A stretch of 64,000 nucleotides of DNA from Piscinibacter sp047602365. Its GTDB lineage: Bacteria > Pseudomonadota > Gammaproteobacteria > Burkholderiales > Burkholderiaceae_C. The stretch lies in the NCBI GenBank assembly GCA_047602365.1, contig JASGHM010000001.1, positions 1-64,000 on the forward strand, given 5' to 3'. The stretch's first letter is position 1. Each line of letters opens with the position of its first letter. The position numbers and the translations under genes were made by a program. The notes beneath the pieces are model-generated. The model was given only the letters and a program-made list of their open reading frames with translations, was not told where the DNA came from and made no database searches. Shown here piece by piece: positions 16,191 through 25,492 of this stretch.

Positions 16191-17195
16191 TCAGCCGTTC
16201 CGGCGAAGCCGCGCGAGGCGGCTGGCGGCATCCGCATTGACGGCGCCGGGCGGCACCTCGCCGGCGAGCAGCGCCTTCACCTGCCGCACGGTGTCGAAGG
16301 CCTGGTGCTCGATGGCGGCGGGCGTCAAGCCGCCGGTATGGGGCGTCGCCACCACGTCGGCGCGCGAGGCGAGATCGAGCGAGGGCTTCTGGTCCGGCGC
16401 GCGGCCGACATCCATGGCGGCGCCGGCGATGCGTTTCGCGTCGAGGGCCGCCTTCAGGGCCGGCTCGTCGACCAGATTGCCGCGCGACAGGTTGATGAAA
16501 TAAGCCGAGGGCTTCATGCGGGCGAAGGCCGCGGCATCCATCAGGTTCTCGGTCGCTTCCGTCGCGACGACGAGGCAGACGACGAAATCGGCCTCCGCCA
16601 GCACCGTCTCGAACGACGCCTGCCGGAGGCCCGGCACCTCGATCGTCTTGTGCGGATCGGCGACCAGCACGGTCATGCCGAAGGCGAGCGCCAGTTCCGC
16701 CATGCGCTGGCCGATCGCGCCATAGCCGAGGATGCCGATGGTCGCGCCCTGCAGCTGGACGCCCATGGCGGCCTGCGGGTCGCCGCCGGCGCGATAGACG
16801 CCGACGGAGGCCGAGACGTGACGCGAGAGGTCGATCATCATGCCGAAGCCGAGTTCGGCCACCGAGGCGATGAAGCCGGGCGTCGCGCGCGTCGCGAGGA
16901 TGCCCTCGGCGCTCGCCGCCGCGACATCGACATTGCGGATGTCGACCGCGCAGCGCAGGAAGGCCACGAGATCGGGCGCTCGCCGGAAGAAGCCGGAAAA
17001 GCCCGGCGTCAGGCGGTCGGAGACGATGATCGCCATGCCCTGGGCATGGGCGATCAGCGCCGCCTCGTCCATCGTCTCGCCGGTCGAATTGATCACGACA
17101 TCGGTCATGTCGCGCAGCGCCTGCACCGCGCGGGGCCCGTAATAGTTCGCCAGCATGTCCGGCGTGTGGGTGAGGAAGACCTTGGGACGGCTCAC
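16191..17195 (-). CDS. D-isomer-specific 2-hydroxyacid dehydrogenase
   Basis: 334 residues. The start is the GTG at 17195, which overlaps the TGA of the enoyl-CoA hydratase (GTGA). The NAD-binding site is GILGYGAIGQRM. The catalytic Arg is in NLSRGNLVDE, the Glu-equivalent region follows (GAAMDVGRAP), and the catalytic His is in VATPHTGGLTP. GAAMDVGRAPDQKP replaces the usual DVF-E-EP, so the exact catalytic acid should be checked. It reduces a 2-oxo-acid or oxidises a D-2-hydroxyacid. The frame is intact. Confidence 0.85.
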   Translation of the reverse strand: MSRPKVFLTHTPDMLANYYGPRAVQALRDMTDVVINSTGETMDEAALIAHAQGMAIIVSDRLTPGFSGFFRRAPDLVAFLRCAVDIRNVDVAAASAEGILATRATPGFIASVAELGFGMMIDLSRHVSASVGVYRAGGDPQAAMGVQLQGATIGILGYGAIGQRMAELALAFGMTVLVADPHKTIEVPGLRQASFETVLAEADFVVCLVVATEATENLMDAAAFARMKPSAYFINLSRGNLVDEPALKAALDAKRIAGAAMDVGRAPDQKPSLDLASRADVVATPHTGGLTPAAIEHQAFDTVRQVKALLAGEVPPGAVNADAASRLARLRRNG

Positions 17196-17965
17196 TGCCT
17201 GAACTCCGCGTCGCGCTTTTCGCGGAAGGCCCGGATGCCCTCCATGTGGTCGCCGGCCGAGAAGCACAGCGTGTTCATCTCGTTCTCGTAGCGGATGCCG
17301 GCGGGCAGCGTCGAGGACAGCGCCATGCGCACCGAGGCCTTGACCGATTCCACCGCCACCGGGCTGAAGCTGGCGAATTTGCGCGCGAGCGCGCGGGCCT
17401 CGTCCAGCACCTTCGCGTCGTCGACCAGATATTCGACGATGCCGAGACGGTGGGCTTCCGCGGCGTCGATCGGATCGCCGGTGAGCAGCAGCTTCATCGC
17501 CTGCCCGTAGCCGACGAGGCGCGGCAGCATCTGCGAGGCGCCGCCGCCGCCGACCCAGCCGCGCTGCACCTCGGGAAAGCCCATGCGCGCACCGCGCCCC
17601 ATGACGCGGATATCGGCGGAAAGCGCCATCTCGGCGCCGCCGCCGAGCACCCAGCCGTGCAGCGCCGCGACCACGGGCTTGCGCATGTCGCGCAGCGCGG
17701 TGGCATATTCGACGCGGTTGCGGAACGCCCAGGCCGAGGCATATTCGGCCAGCGCATTGAGGTCGCTGCCGGCACAGAAGGCGCGCTCGCCGGTGCCGCG
17801 CACCAGCACGGCGCGCACGGCCTCGTCGCGGTCGAGGGCGCGGCACAGCCGCTCGATCTCGGCGGCCATCGGCGGCGTGACGGCGTTCAGCTTGCCCGGC
17901 CGGTTCAGCACGATCTCGGCGACGAAGCCGTCGCGTTCCAGATAGACCTCATCTGTCATCGGCAC
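17192..17965 (-). CDS. Enoyl-CoA hydratase/isomerase family protein
   Basis: 257-residue crotonase-fold protein. The first oxyanion-hole loop is in RAFCAGSDLNALAEY, the second in LHGWVLGGGAEMALSADIRV. One catalytic glutamate is visible in GFPEVQRGWVGGGGAS. The C-terminal helix contains GIRAFREKRDAEFRQ, normal for the family. First gene of the minus-strand operon, divergent from LacI. It may act on the CoA thioesters produced by the CoA-transferase and acyl-CoA dehydrogenase of this island. Confidence 0.87.
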   Translation of the reverse strand: MPMTDEVYLERDGFVAEIVLNRPGKLNAVTPPMAAEIERLCRALDRDEAVRAVLVRGTGERAFCAGSDLNALAEYASAWAFRNRVEYATALRDMRKPVVAALHGWVLGGGAEMALSADIRVMGRGARMGFPEVQRGWVGGGGASQMLPRLVGYGQAMKLLLTGDPIDAAEAHRLGIVEYLVDDAKVLDEARALARKFASFSPVAVESVKASVRMALSSTLPAGIRYENEMNTLCFSAGDHMEGIRAFREKRDAEFRQ

Positions 17966-18092
17966 GTCCTCCCAATATCGTGCGAAACCGCACTTTCTTG
18001 TTGCAAATGGCTGTCTTTCCCGCCCGGATGTGCTCTAGACACGGCATCGCGCCTCGTTCGGGGGCGCTGCCGGGAAACGGAAACCGAAGGGC

Positions 18093-19199
18093 ATGGCGGG
18101 CAAGGCGGGGAGCGTTGGCAGAAGTTCGGTGCGGCCGCAGCGGGTGACGCTGCACGACCTCGCCGAACATGCCGGCGTGTCGCGCGCCACCGTCTCGCTG
18201 GTGCTGCGCAAGAGCCCGCTGGTGGCGGCGAAGACGCGGGAGAGCGTGCTCCGATCGGTGCAGGCGCTCGGCTATGTCTACAATCGCGGCGCGGCGAACC
18301 TCAGGACCCAGCGCTCCCACACGATCGGCGTCTCGATCAACGAGATCACCAATCCCTATTTCACCGAGCTGACGGCGGCCATCCAGCGCGCCTTCCTGAA
18401 GCACGGGCGCGTCGTGTTCATCGCCAATTCCGAGGAGGATCCGGCGCGGCAGGACGATTTCATCGCCACCATGCGCGAATACAATGCCGACGGCCTCGCC
18501 ATCTGCCCCTCGCGCGGCACCTCGCGCGACATGCTCCGGCAGCTGAAGAAGCAGGGCGTCGCCTGCGTGCTCGTCTCGCGCGACATCGCCGGCTCCGGGC
18601 TCGACTATGCCGGCCACGCCAACGAGGGCGGCATGTGCGAGGCGACCGAGCATCTGATCGGCCTCGGCCACCGGCGCATCGCCATGCTCGGCGGCAACGA
18701 CCTCGTCTCGACGGGGCGCGAGCGGCGCGGCGGCTATCGCAAGGCGCTGGAGCGCCACGGCATCGCGGTGGACGAGCAGCTGGTGGTGGAGGGCGAGGCC
18801 TCGCGCAGCTTCGGCGCGGCCGCCGTGCGCCGGCTGCTGCAGTTCCCCGACCCGCCGACCGCCGCGGTCTGCTTCAACGACGTCATCGCCTTCGGCGTGA
18901 TGCTGGGCCTGCGCCAGATCGGCCGCGAGCCGGGCCGGGATTTCGGCGTGATCGGCTATGACGATCTCGCCGAGGCGGAACTCTGGGTGCCCGGTCTCTC
19001 GACCGTGCGCAACGACACCAAGACGCTCGGCGACACCGCGGCGCAGCTGCTGCTCGACCGGATCGAGAATCCGGACGCGCCGGCGCGCCACGTCGTCCTG
19101 GCGCCGAAGCTGGTGCTGCGGGAATCGAGCCGGCGGCCGGCGCTGAAACGCCGGCGGTCGAGGGGCCGTTCGCGACGGTTGCGCCGATCATCGGCGTGA
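18093..19199 (+). CDS. LacI-family transcriptional regulator
   Basis: 368 residues. The N-terminal LacI helix-turn-helix is VTLHDLAEHAGVSRATVSLVLR (about residues 18-39), and the hinge helix region GYVYNRGAANLRTQ contacts the operator. The periplasmic-binding-protein-like sensor domain follows (HTIGVSINEITNPYF, VSRDIAGSGLDYAGHANEGG, GHRRIAMLGG, FGVIGYDDLAEAELWVPGLSTVR). The last 25 residues are an Arg-rich tail. It is divergent from the hydratase operon and central in the island. Three palindromes with a central CG at 12058, 13503 and 19234 are its likely operators, the last just downstream of its own stop and before the permeases. Confidence 0.9.
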   Translation: MAGKAGSVGRSSVRPQRVTLHDLAEHAGVSRATVSLVLRKSPLVAAKTRESVLRSVQALGYVYNRGAANLRTQRSHTIGVSINEITNPYFTELTAAIQRAFLKHGRVVFIANSEEDPARQDDFIATMREYNADGLAICPSRGTSRDMLRQLKKQGVACVLVSRDIAGSGLDYAGHANEGGMCEATEHLIGLGHRRIAMLGGNDLVSTGRERRGGYRKALERHGIAVDEQLVVEGEASRSFGAAAVRRLLQFPDPPTAAVCFNDVIAFGVMLGLRQIGREPGRDFGVIGYDDLAEAELWVPGLSTVRNDTKTLGDTAAQLLLDRIENPDAPARHVVLAPKLVLRESSRRPALKRRRSRGRSRRLRRSSA

Positions 19200-19233
19200 A
19201 CTCCAGGAGGTGATTGACTCCGCGTCGAGGGAA

Positions 19234-19251
19234 ATTTAGAACGATCTAAAT
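19234..19251. promoter_or_regulatory. LacI-family operator copy 3
   Basis: ATTTAGAACGATCTAAAT: the two half-sites agree at 8 of 9 positions around a central CG. It lies between the lacI-family stop (19199) and the DppB-like permease (19364), and matches the sites at 12058 and 13503. Confidence 0.72.
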
Positions 19252-19363
19252 CATAAGAACAAGCTTTTGGAGGAAACATGATCGTCGAGCATGGATCCCT
19301 TGCGTCCGCCGCAACGGCGAGACCGGCCGGAGCTTTCCCAGCGCGCCCGCGCGGGGCCTGACC

Positions 19364-20379
19364 ATGGCCCGCTACATCGTCACGCGCCTGGCACTGACCG
19401 TGGTGATGGCGGTGCTCGCGACCTTGGTGATCTTCCTGATCTCCAACACGGTGCCGGGCGATCCGGTGCTCGCCGCGCTCGGCGACGTCGCCGCCTCCGA
19501 CAAGGATCGTCGCGGAATGGCGGGCCGAGTGGGGCCTCGACCTGCCGCTGTGGCAGCGCTACCTGATCTTCCTGAAGGGCGTGGTGCAGGGCGATCTCGG
19601 CATTTCCATCGCCTCGCAGCGGCCGGTGATGGAGGACATCGCCCAGTACGCGCCGGCGACCGTCGAGCTCGCCACCGTCGCCTTCCTGATCACGCTCGCC
19701 GTCGGCATTCCGCTCGGCATCATGGCGGCGGTCTGGCGCGACACCTGGATCGACCATGTCGCGCGCGTCGTCTCGCTGATCGGCGTGTCGTCGCCGACCT
19801 TCTGGCTCGCCTTCATCATGCTGGCGGTCTTCTATGGCGGCCTCGAGATCGCGCCGGGTCCCGGCCGGCTCGACGCCATCGCCCTGCCGCCGACCTCCGT
19901 CACGGGCCTGCTGCTGATCGACACCGATCCTCGCCGGCGACTGGGAGACGTTCCGCGACGCGGCCGCGCATCTCGTGCTGCCGTCCATCGTGCTCGCCGC
20001 GGCGACGCTCGGCCTCATCACCCGCACCATGCGCGCGGCCATGCTCGACTGCATCGAGCAGGACTATGTGCGCGTCGCGCGCGCCAAGGGCCTGGTCGCC
20101 TGGCGGGTGATCCTGCGCCACGCCTTCCCGAACGCGCTGATCCCGGTGGTGACGCTCGGCGGCCTCGCCTATGCGAACCTGCTGACCGGCGCGGTGATGA
20201 CGGAAACGGTGTTCTCCTGGCCTGGCCTCGGCCGCTACACGTTCCGGAGCGCCGCCGCGCTCGACTTCCCGGCGATCATGGGCATCACGCTGATCGTCGC
20301 CTCGTCTATCGTCCTGGTGAATTTCCTGATCGACATCTGCTACGCCTTGCTTGATCCGCGGGTGCGTGACGACCAATGA
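19364..20379 (+). CDS. ABC transporter permease, DppB-like (frameshifted)
   Basis: Begins MARYIVTRLALTVVMAVLATLVIFLISNTVPGDP in pieces, the standard first helix of DppB/OppB. Two net insertions (near 19505 and near 19925, where ACCATCCTC reads ACCGATCCTC) shift the frame twice. The rest is in register: GDLGISIASQRPV, SPTFWLAFIML, and the EAA loop DYVRVARAKGLVAWRVILRHAFPNALIPV, ending LLDPRVRDDQ at 20379, about 338 residues. The stop overlaps the start of the DppC-like gene (ATGA). No DppD/DppF ATPase gene is present nearby. Confidence 0.83.
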
Positions 20380-21261
20380 GCCGGCGGCAGCCCTGGCGGC
20401 AAGGACACCGGCGCGCTGCCGGTGATCTCGCCGCGCGCAACGTCTGGCGCGGCGCTACGGCCTGGCGGCGTTCGGCGCGGCGATCGTCGCCGCTCTGGGT
20501 GCTGATCGCGGTCTTCGCGCCGCTGATCTCGCCCTACGACCCGACTTCTGTCGACGTGCGCGGCCGCCTGCTGCCGCCGTCCTGGCAGCACTGGCTCGGC
20601 ACCGACGTGCTCGGGCGCGACGTGTTCTCGCGCGCTGCATCTACGGCACCCGCGTGTCGCTGACGGTCGAGCTTCGTCGTGGTGGTGGTCGGCGCGGTGT
20701 TCGGCACGATCCTCGGCGGCATCGCGGCCTATGCGCGCGGGCGCATCGAGCAGGCGATCATGCGCCTCACCGACCTCGTGCTGTGCTTCCCGCCGATCAT
20801 CCTGGCGCTCGCGATCGCCGCCGCGCTCGGCATCGGCACGACCAACACGATCATCGCCATGCTGGTGGTCTGGTGGCCGAAATTCGCCCGCCTCGCCCAC
20901 AGCCTGGTCATCGTCCAGCGCAGCCTGGACTATGTCGAGGCGGCGAAATCCATGGGCCTCAAGCACCGGCCGCATCCTGCTGCGCCACATCATCCCCAAT
21001 GCGGTGGGGCCGCTGATCGTGCTGATCACGCTCGATCTCGGCAATGCGATCATGACCTTCGCGGGGCTGTCGTTCCTCGGCCTCGGCGTCGTGCCGCCGA
21101 CGCCGGAATGGGGCTCGATGGTCGCGGAGGGGCGCGAGCTCGTCCAGCAATGGTGGGTCGCGACCTTCCCGGGCATCGCCATCCTCACCATCGTGCTCGG
21201 CTTCAATTTCCTAGGCGACGGCGTGCGCGACTGGCTCGATCCCAGATCGGCGAACCGGTGA
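20376..21261 (+). CDS. ABC transporter permease, DppC-like (frameshifted)
   Basis: Inner-membrane permease, about 294 residues when repaired. It shows FAPLISPYDPTSVDVRGRLLPPS, HWLGTDVLGRDVFSR, the EAA loop YVEAAKSMGLKHGRILLRHIIPN across a break, and the typical end PEWGSMVAEGRE to WLDPRSANR at 21261. The N-terminus (20380-20500) is garbled, and further breaks lie near 20640, 20668 and 20968. It forms the channel with the DppB-like protein. Both members of this pair are damaged while neighbours upstream are clean. Confidence 0.8.
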
Positions 21262-21310
21262 GCCATGGCCGTCGCCCCGCAATGCCACAGGTGATCAACA
21301 GGAGGGTGCC

Positions 21311-22924
21311 GTGCAGGTCGTGAGCGCGGACGAGGCCGTCAAGCTGGTGCGGTCGGGCGATACGCTGCTGATCGGCGGCTCGGGCGGCGGCCATGCCGTT
21401 CCCGAGGCGCTGCTGGCGGCGCTGGAGCAGCGGTTCCTCGCCGAGGCCTCGCCGCGCGGGCTGACCGCCGTCCATCCGGTCGAACTCGGCGACGGCGGGA
21501 GCAAGGGCGCGGGCCATCTTGCCCACGAGGGCCTGCTGAAGCGCGTCGTCTGCGGCACCTTCGTCAACTCGCCGAAGATTTCCGACCTCGCCATCGCCAA
21601 CAAGCTGGAGGGCTACACGCTGCCGCAGGGCGCGCTGTCGCAACTGATGCGCGAGATGGCGGCGGGCCGGCCGGGCCTGATGACCAAGACGGGCCTGCAC
21701 ACCTTCGTCGATCCGCGCCTGGAGGGCGGCCGGCAGTCCGAATGCGCGCCGGAGGGCCTGGTCGAGCTCGATCGACTTCCGCGGCGAGGACTATCTGTTC
21801 TTCAAGCCGTTTCACGTCGATGTCTGCTTCCTGCGCGGCACCACCGCCGACGAGGACGGCAACGTGACCATGGAACAGGAGGCGGTGTTCCTCGAAATGC
21901 TGTCGGAGGCGCAGGCGACCAAGCGCTGCGGCGGCCTCGTCGTCGTGCAGGTGAAGCGGCTCGCCAAGCGCTGCACGCTGTCGCCGAAGGCGGTGAAGAT
22001 CCCGGGCATCCTGGTCGATCTCGTGGTGGTCGAGCCGAAGCAGTGGCAGACCTATCGTGGTCGAATATTCGCCCTCCTATGCCGGCGAGCTCAGGATGCC
22101 GCTCTCCGACATCCCGGTCCTGCCGCTCGATGCGCGCAAGGTGATCGCCCGCCGCGCGGCGCTGGAGCTATTTCCCGGCGCGATCTGCAATCTCGGCTCC
22201 GGTATTTCCACCGGCATCGCCAATGTGGCGGCGGAGGAGGGGGCGCTCGACGAGGTGTGCCTCACCAACGAGCAGGGCCTGATCGGCGGCGCTCCGGCCT
22301 CGGGGGGAGACGCGGGCGCGGCGCGCAACTATGCCGCCGTGATCGACCAGCCCTACCAGTTCGACTTCTACGACGGCGGCGGGCTCGATCTCGCCTTCCT
22401 GTCCTTCGCCGAGGTCGACCGCGAGGGCAATGTCAACGTCAGCCGGTTCGGCGACCGGATCGTCGGCCCCGGCGGCTTCATCAACATCAGCCAGAATGCC
22501 AAGAGCGTGGTATTTTCCGGCACGTTCACCGCCGGCAAGTCGGAATTGTCCTGGATCGACGGCGCGATGCGCATCGCCCGCGACGGCGAGCACGCCAAGC
22601 TGGTCGAGACGGTGCGGCAGGTGACCTATTCCGGCCGCTACGGCGCCTCGCGCGGCCAGCGCACGCTCTATGTCACGGAGCGGGCGGTGTTCAGCCTGTC
22701 GGCCGAGGGCGTCGAGCTGATCGAGATCGCACCGGGCGTCGATCTCGAGCGCGACGTCATCGGCCGCATGGGCTTCAGGCCCATCGTCTCGCCGCAGCTG
22801 AAGCTGATGGAGGCGGGGCTGTTCCGCCCCGAGACCATCGGCCTTGCCGACCATATCGTCGCGGCGCCAGCGCCGGCCGGGGCCTGCCCAGCTCAAGGGC
22901 CGCATGGCCGCGGCCGCGGAATAG
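21311..22924 (+). CDS. Acyl-CoA:acetate/3-ketoacid CoA-transferase (fused subunits, frameshifted)
   Basis: Single-chain class I CoA-transferase of about 535 residues, with the alpha half (SADEAVKLVRSGDTLLIGGSGGGHAVPEALL in pieces) and the beta half joined as in Pct/YdiF enzymes. The beta half has the catalytic glutamate environment NLGSGISTGIANVAAEEG, followed by LTNEQGLIGG. GTG at 21311 is the start and is preceded by AGGAGGG. Breaks: an extra G near 21773, an extra C near 22057, and a missing base near 22890. The last break restores the ending LKGRMAAAAE and stop at 22924. It would activate the island's substrate as a CoA thioester using acetyl-CoA or similar. Confidence 0.85.
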
Positions 22925-22932
22925 AGGATGCC

Positions 22933-23754
22933 ATGGCCGACATGCAGAGCCAGCCGCTGATCGAGGGCGCGACGCGCCTCTACGTCATCATCGGCGATCC
23001 CGTGGCGCAGGTGAAGTCGCCGGGCATCTACAACGCGAAATTCGCCGAAGCCGGCATGAACACGGTGTTCGTGCCGGCGCACGTGCCCATCGCCCATTTC
23101 GAGGAGACGATGCGCGGCATGATGCGGCTCGGCAATCTCGACGGGCTGATGATCACCGTGCCGTTCAAGTCGATGGTCATGCCGCTGGTCGATCGCGTGC
23201 TGCCGATGGGCGCCAAGGTCGGCGCCATCAATGCCGCGCGGCGCGAGGCGGACGGCAGCTGGACCGGCGACATGTTCGACGGCACCGGCCTCATCCGCGG
23301 CCTCGCCAACCGCTCGATCTCGATGGCCGGCCGCAAGGTCATGCTGGTGGGGGCGGGCGGTGGCGGCAGCGCGGTGGCCGTGGCGGTGGCCGATGCGGGG
23401 GCTGCGGCGGTCTCGATCTTCGACGCCGACACGGCCAAGGCCGCGGCGCTCGCGGCGCGCGTCGCCGAGCACTATCCCGCCTGCGCCACCCGGCACGGCG
23501 CCGTGACCTTCGAGGGCCACGACACGTTCATCAACGCGACGCCGATCGGCATGGCGCCGGGCGACGGCCCGCCGGTGCCGCTCGACGGGCTCCGCCCCGA
23601 CATGCTGGTGATCGACATCATCATGAAACCCGAGACGACGCCGCTGATGGCGCAGGCCCGCGCGCTCGGTTGCACGGTGATCGGCGGCAAGGCCATGCTG
23701 GAGGGCCAGGCCGAGCAGGTGGCCGAGTTCTACCGGCTCGGGGCTTCCCGATGA
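22933..23754 (+). CDS. Shikimate 5-dehydrogenase-like protein (AroE family)
   Basis: 273 residues. It has the AroE substrate domain start IIGDPVAQVKSPGIYNAKF (normal family: P-x-x-x-S-x-S-P; here KSP is kept), the catalytic-lysine region ITVPFKSMVMPL, an NADP-type glycine-rich loop LVGAGGGGSAVAVAVAD, and TPIGMAPGDG. The start is ATG 22933, 8 bases after the CoA-transferase stop. Its place in a catabolic operon, without other aromatic biosynthesis genes, suggests a quinate/shikimate-type or other cyclitol dehydrogenase, not the biosynthetic AroE (inference). The stop overlaps the MaoC gene start (ATGA). Confidence 0.83.
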   Translation: MADMQSQPLIEGATRLYVIIGDPVAQVKSPGIYNAKFAEAGMNTVFVPAHVPIAHFEETMRGMMRLGNLDGLMITVPFKSMVMPLVDRVLPMGAKVGAINAARREADGSWTGDMFDGTGLIRGLANRSISMAGRKVMLVGAGGGGSAVAVAVADAGAAAVSIFDADTAKAAALAARVAEHYPACATRHGAVTFEGHDTFINATPIGMAPGDGPPVPLDGLRPDMLVIDIIMKPETTPLMAQARALGCTVIGGKAMLEGQAEQVAEFYRLGASR

Positions 23755-24191
23755 TCGCGACCTTCCTCGAGCCCGGTGAGAGCGCCACCTTCGCCAAGAC
23801 CATCACCGAGGCCGATCTGGTGCTGTTTTCCGGCCTTACCGGCGATTTCGACCCGATCCACGTCAACGAGGCCTATGCAGCGGAAACGCCGTTCGGCCGG
23901 CGCATCGCCCATGGCGCGCTGGTCATGGGGCTCCTGTCGACCACGGCGTCGATGATGTCGCGCCGCTCGGTCGAGCGCGGCTCGACGGCGACCTCGGTGT
24001 CGCTCGGCTACGACCGCATCCGCTTCCTCAAGCCCGTCTTCATCGGCGACACGCTGAACGCCCGCTACACGATCGAGGAGATCGACGGCGCGAGCGCCCG
24101 GGCGCGCTCGAAGGTGGAGGTCACCAACCAGCACGGCGAGGCCTGTCTCGTAGGCACGCACATCATGAAATGGGTCGCCCCCGCGGCCTGA
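23751..24191 (+). CDS. MaoC-like hydratase 2
   Basis: 146-residue hot-dog fold protein. FSGLTGDFDPIHVNEAYA contains the catalytic Asp and His of (R)-hydratases. GRRIAHGALVMGLLSTT, GYDRIRFLKPVFIGDTL and VTNQHGEACLVG are further family motifs. Overlaps the AroE-like gene by 4 bases. It acts beside the acyl-CoA dehydrogenase and probably hydrates an enoyl-CoA. The closest paralogue in the window is at 12933. Confidence 0.87.
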   Translation: MIATFLEPGESATFAKTITEADLVLFSGLTGDFDPIHVNEAYAAETPFGRRIAHGALVMGLLSTTASMMSRRSVERGSTATSVSLGYDRIRFLKPVFIGDTLNARYTIEEIDGASARARSKVEVTNQHGEACLVGTHIMKWVAPAA

Positions 24192-24248
24192 CGACACGCC
24201 CCTTGCCGAACCGTCCCGACGACCGCACCAACCCTTGCGAGCGAACCC

Positions 24249-25391
24249 ATGCCGCTGTCCGAGACCCATGAGGAAATCCGCCGCGTCGCAAGGCGCTTCG
24301 CCGAGGAGGTGGTGCGGCCCGAGGCGGAGACGCTGGACCGCGACGAGGCCTTCCCGGCGGAGATCTACGCCCGGATGGGCGAGCTCGGCCTGTTCGGCAT
24401 CACCACGCCGGCCGAGCTCGGCGGCGCCGGGCTCGACGTCCTCGCTTATGCGCTGGTGATGGAGGAACTGTCGCGCGGCTATGCCTCGGTCGCCGACCAG
24501 TGCGGGCTCTACGAACTGATCGCGACGCTGCTCTCGGTCCACGGCACGCCGGCCCAGCAGCAGCGCTGGCTCGGGCCCTTGCTGCGCGCCGAGTTCCGGC
24601 CGGCCTATTGCATCACGGAGGCCGAGGCCGGCAGCGACGTCTCCGGCATCAGGACGACGGCCGAGCGGACCGCGACCGGCTGGCGGCTGACCGGCGCCAA
24701 GCTCTGGATCCACAATGCGCCGGTGGCCGATGTCGGTTTCGTGCTGGCGCGCACCGACAAGGCCGCGGGCAAGCGCGGCATGAGCATCTTCATCGTGCCG
24801 CTCGACCTTGCCGGCGTGTCGCGTGGGCCGAAGGAGCACAAGATGGGCCAGCGGGCCTCGCAGGTCGGCGGGCTGACCTTCGACGGCGTCGAACTGCCGG
24901 CCGATGCGCTGCTCGGCCAGGAGGGGCGGGGCTTTCCCATCATGATGAGCGCGCTCGACAAGGGCCGCGTCGGCATCGCCTCGCTGGCGGTCGGCATTGC
25001 GCAGGCGGGGCTGGAGGCGGCGCTGGACTATGCGCGGACGCGCCGGCAGTTCGGCCAGCCGGTGGCCGCGTTCCAGGGCCTCTCCTGGCTGCTCGCCGAC
25101 ATGGCCAAGGAGATTTCCGCCGCGCGCCTGCTGGTGCGCCATGCGGCGGAAGCGATGGATGCGGGGCAGGGCGCCACCATCCATTGCTCGATCGCCAAGT
25201 GCTTCGCCTCCGACATGTCGGTGGCGCAGACGGCCAATGCCGTGCAGGTGTTCGGCGGCTCCGGCTATATCCGTGGCTTCGAGGTGGAGCGGCTCTATCG
25301 CGACGCCAAGATCACCCAGATCTACGAGGGCACCAACCAGATCCAGCGCACGATCATCGCGCGCGAGTTGATGGCGAACGGCGTGCCATAG
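24249..25391 (+). CDS. Acyl-CoA dehydrogenase
   Basis: 380 residues, the normal length. FAD-binding motif YCITEAEAGSD, then GAKLWIHNAPVAD (N in place of the usual ITNA pattern), KMGQRASQVGGLTFDGVELP and RRQFGQPVAAFQGLSWLLADM. VFGGSGYIRGFEVERLYRDAKITQIYEGTNQIQR follows in pieces, with the catalytic base Glu359. It creates an alpha,beta double bond in an acyl-CoA and passes electrons to ETF. It is the last gene of the plus-strand operon that starts with the permeases. The frame is intact. Confidence 0.92.
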   Translation: MPLSETHEEIRRVARRFAEEVVRPEAETLDRDEAFPAEIYARMGELGLFGITTPAELGGAGLDVLAYALVMEELSRGYASVADQCGLYELIATLLSVHGTPAQQQRWLGPLLRAEFRPAYCITEAEAGSDVSGIRTTAERTATGWRLTGAKLWIHNAPVADVGFVLARTDKAAGKRGMSIFIVPLDLAGVSRGPKEHKMGQRASQVGGLTFDGVELPADALLGQEGRGFPIMMSALDKGRVGIASLAVGIAQAGLEAALDYARTRRQFGQPVAAFQGLSWLLADMAKEISAARLLVRHAAEAMDAGQGATIHCSIAKCFASDMSVAQTANAVQVFGGSGYIRGFEVERLYRDAKITQIYEGTNQIQRTIIARELMANGVP

Positions 25392-25492
25392 GTGTTCGTC
25401 GCGTGTGACGGTCTGATGACAGCCGTCATGCGGCAGGCCTAGACTGCGCCCCAACAAGGCCGGCACGCGAATCCGGCATGGGGAGACGTGGC

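Noticed and set aside
19364..21261. DppBC permeases as true pseudogenes
   Set aside because: Conserved residues continue in the alternate frame on both sides of each break, and the contig is an ONT assembly with adapter left in.
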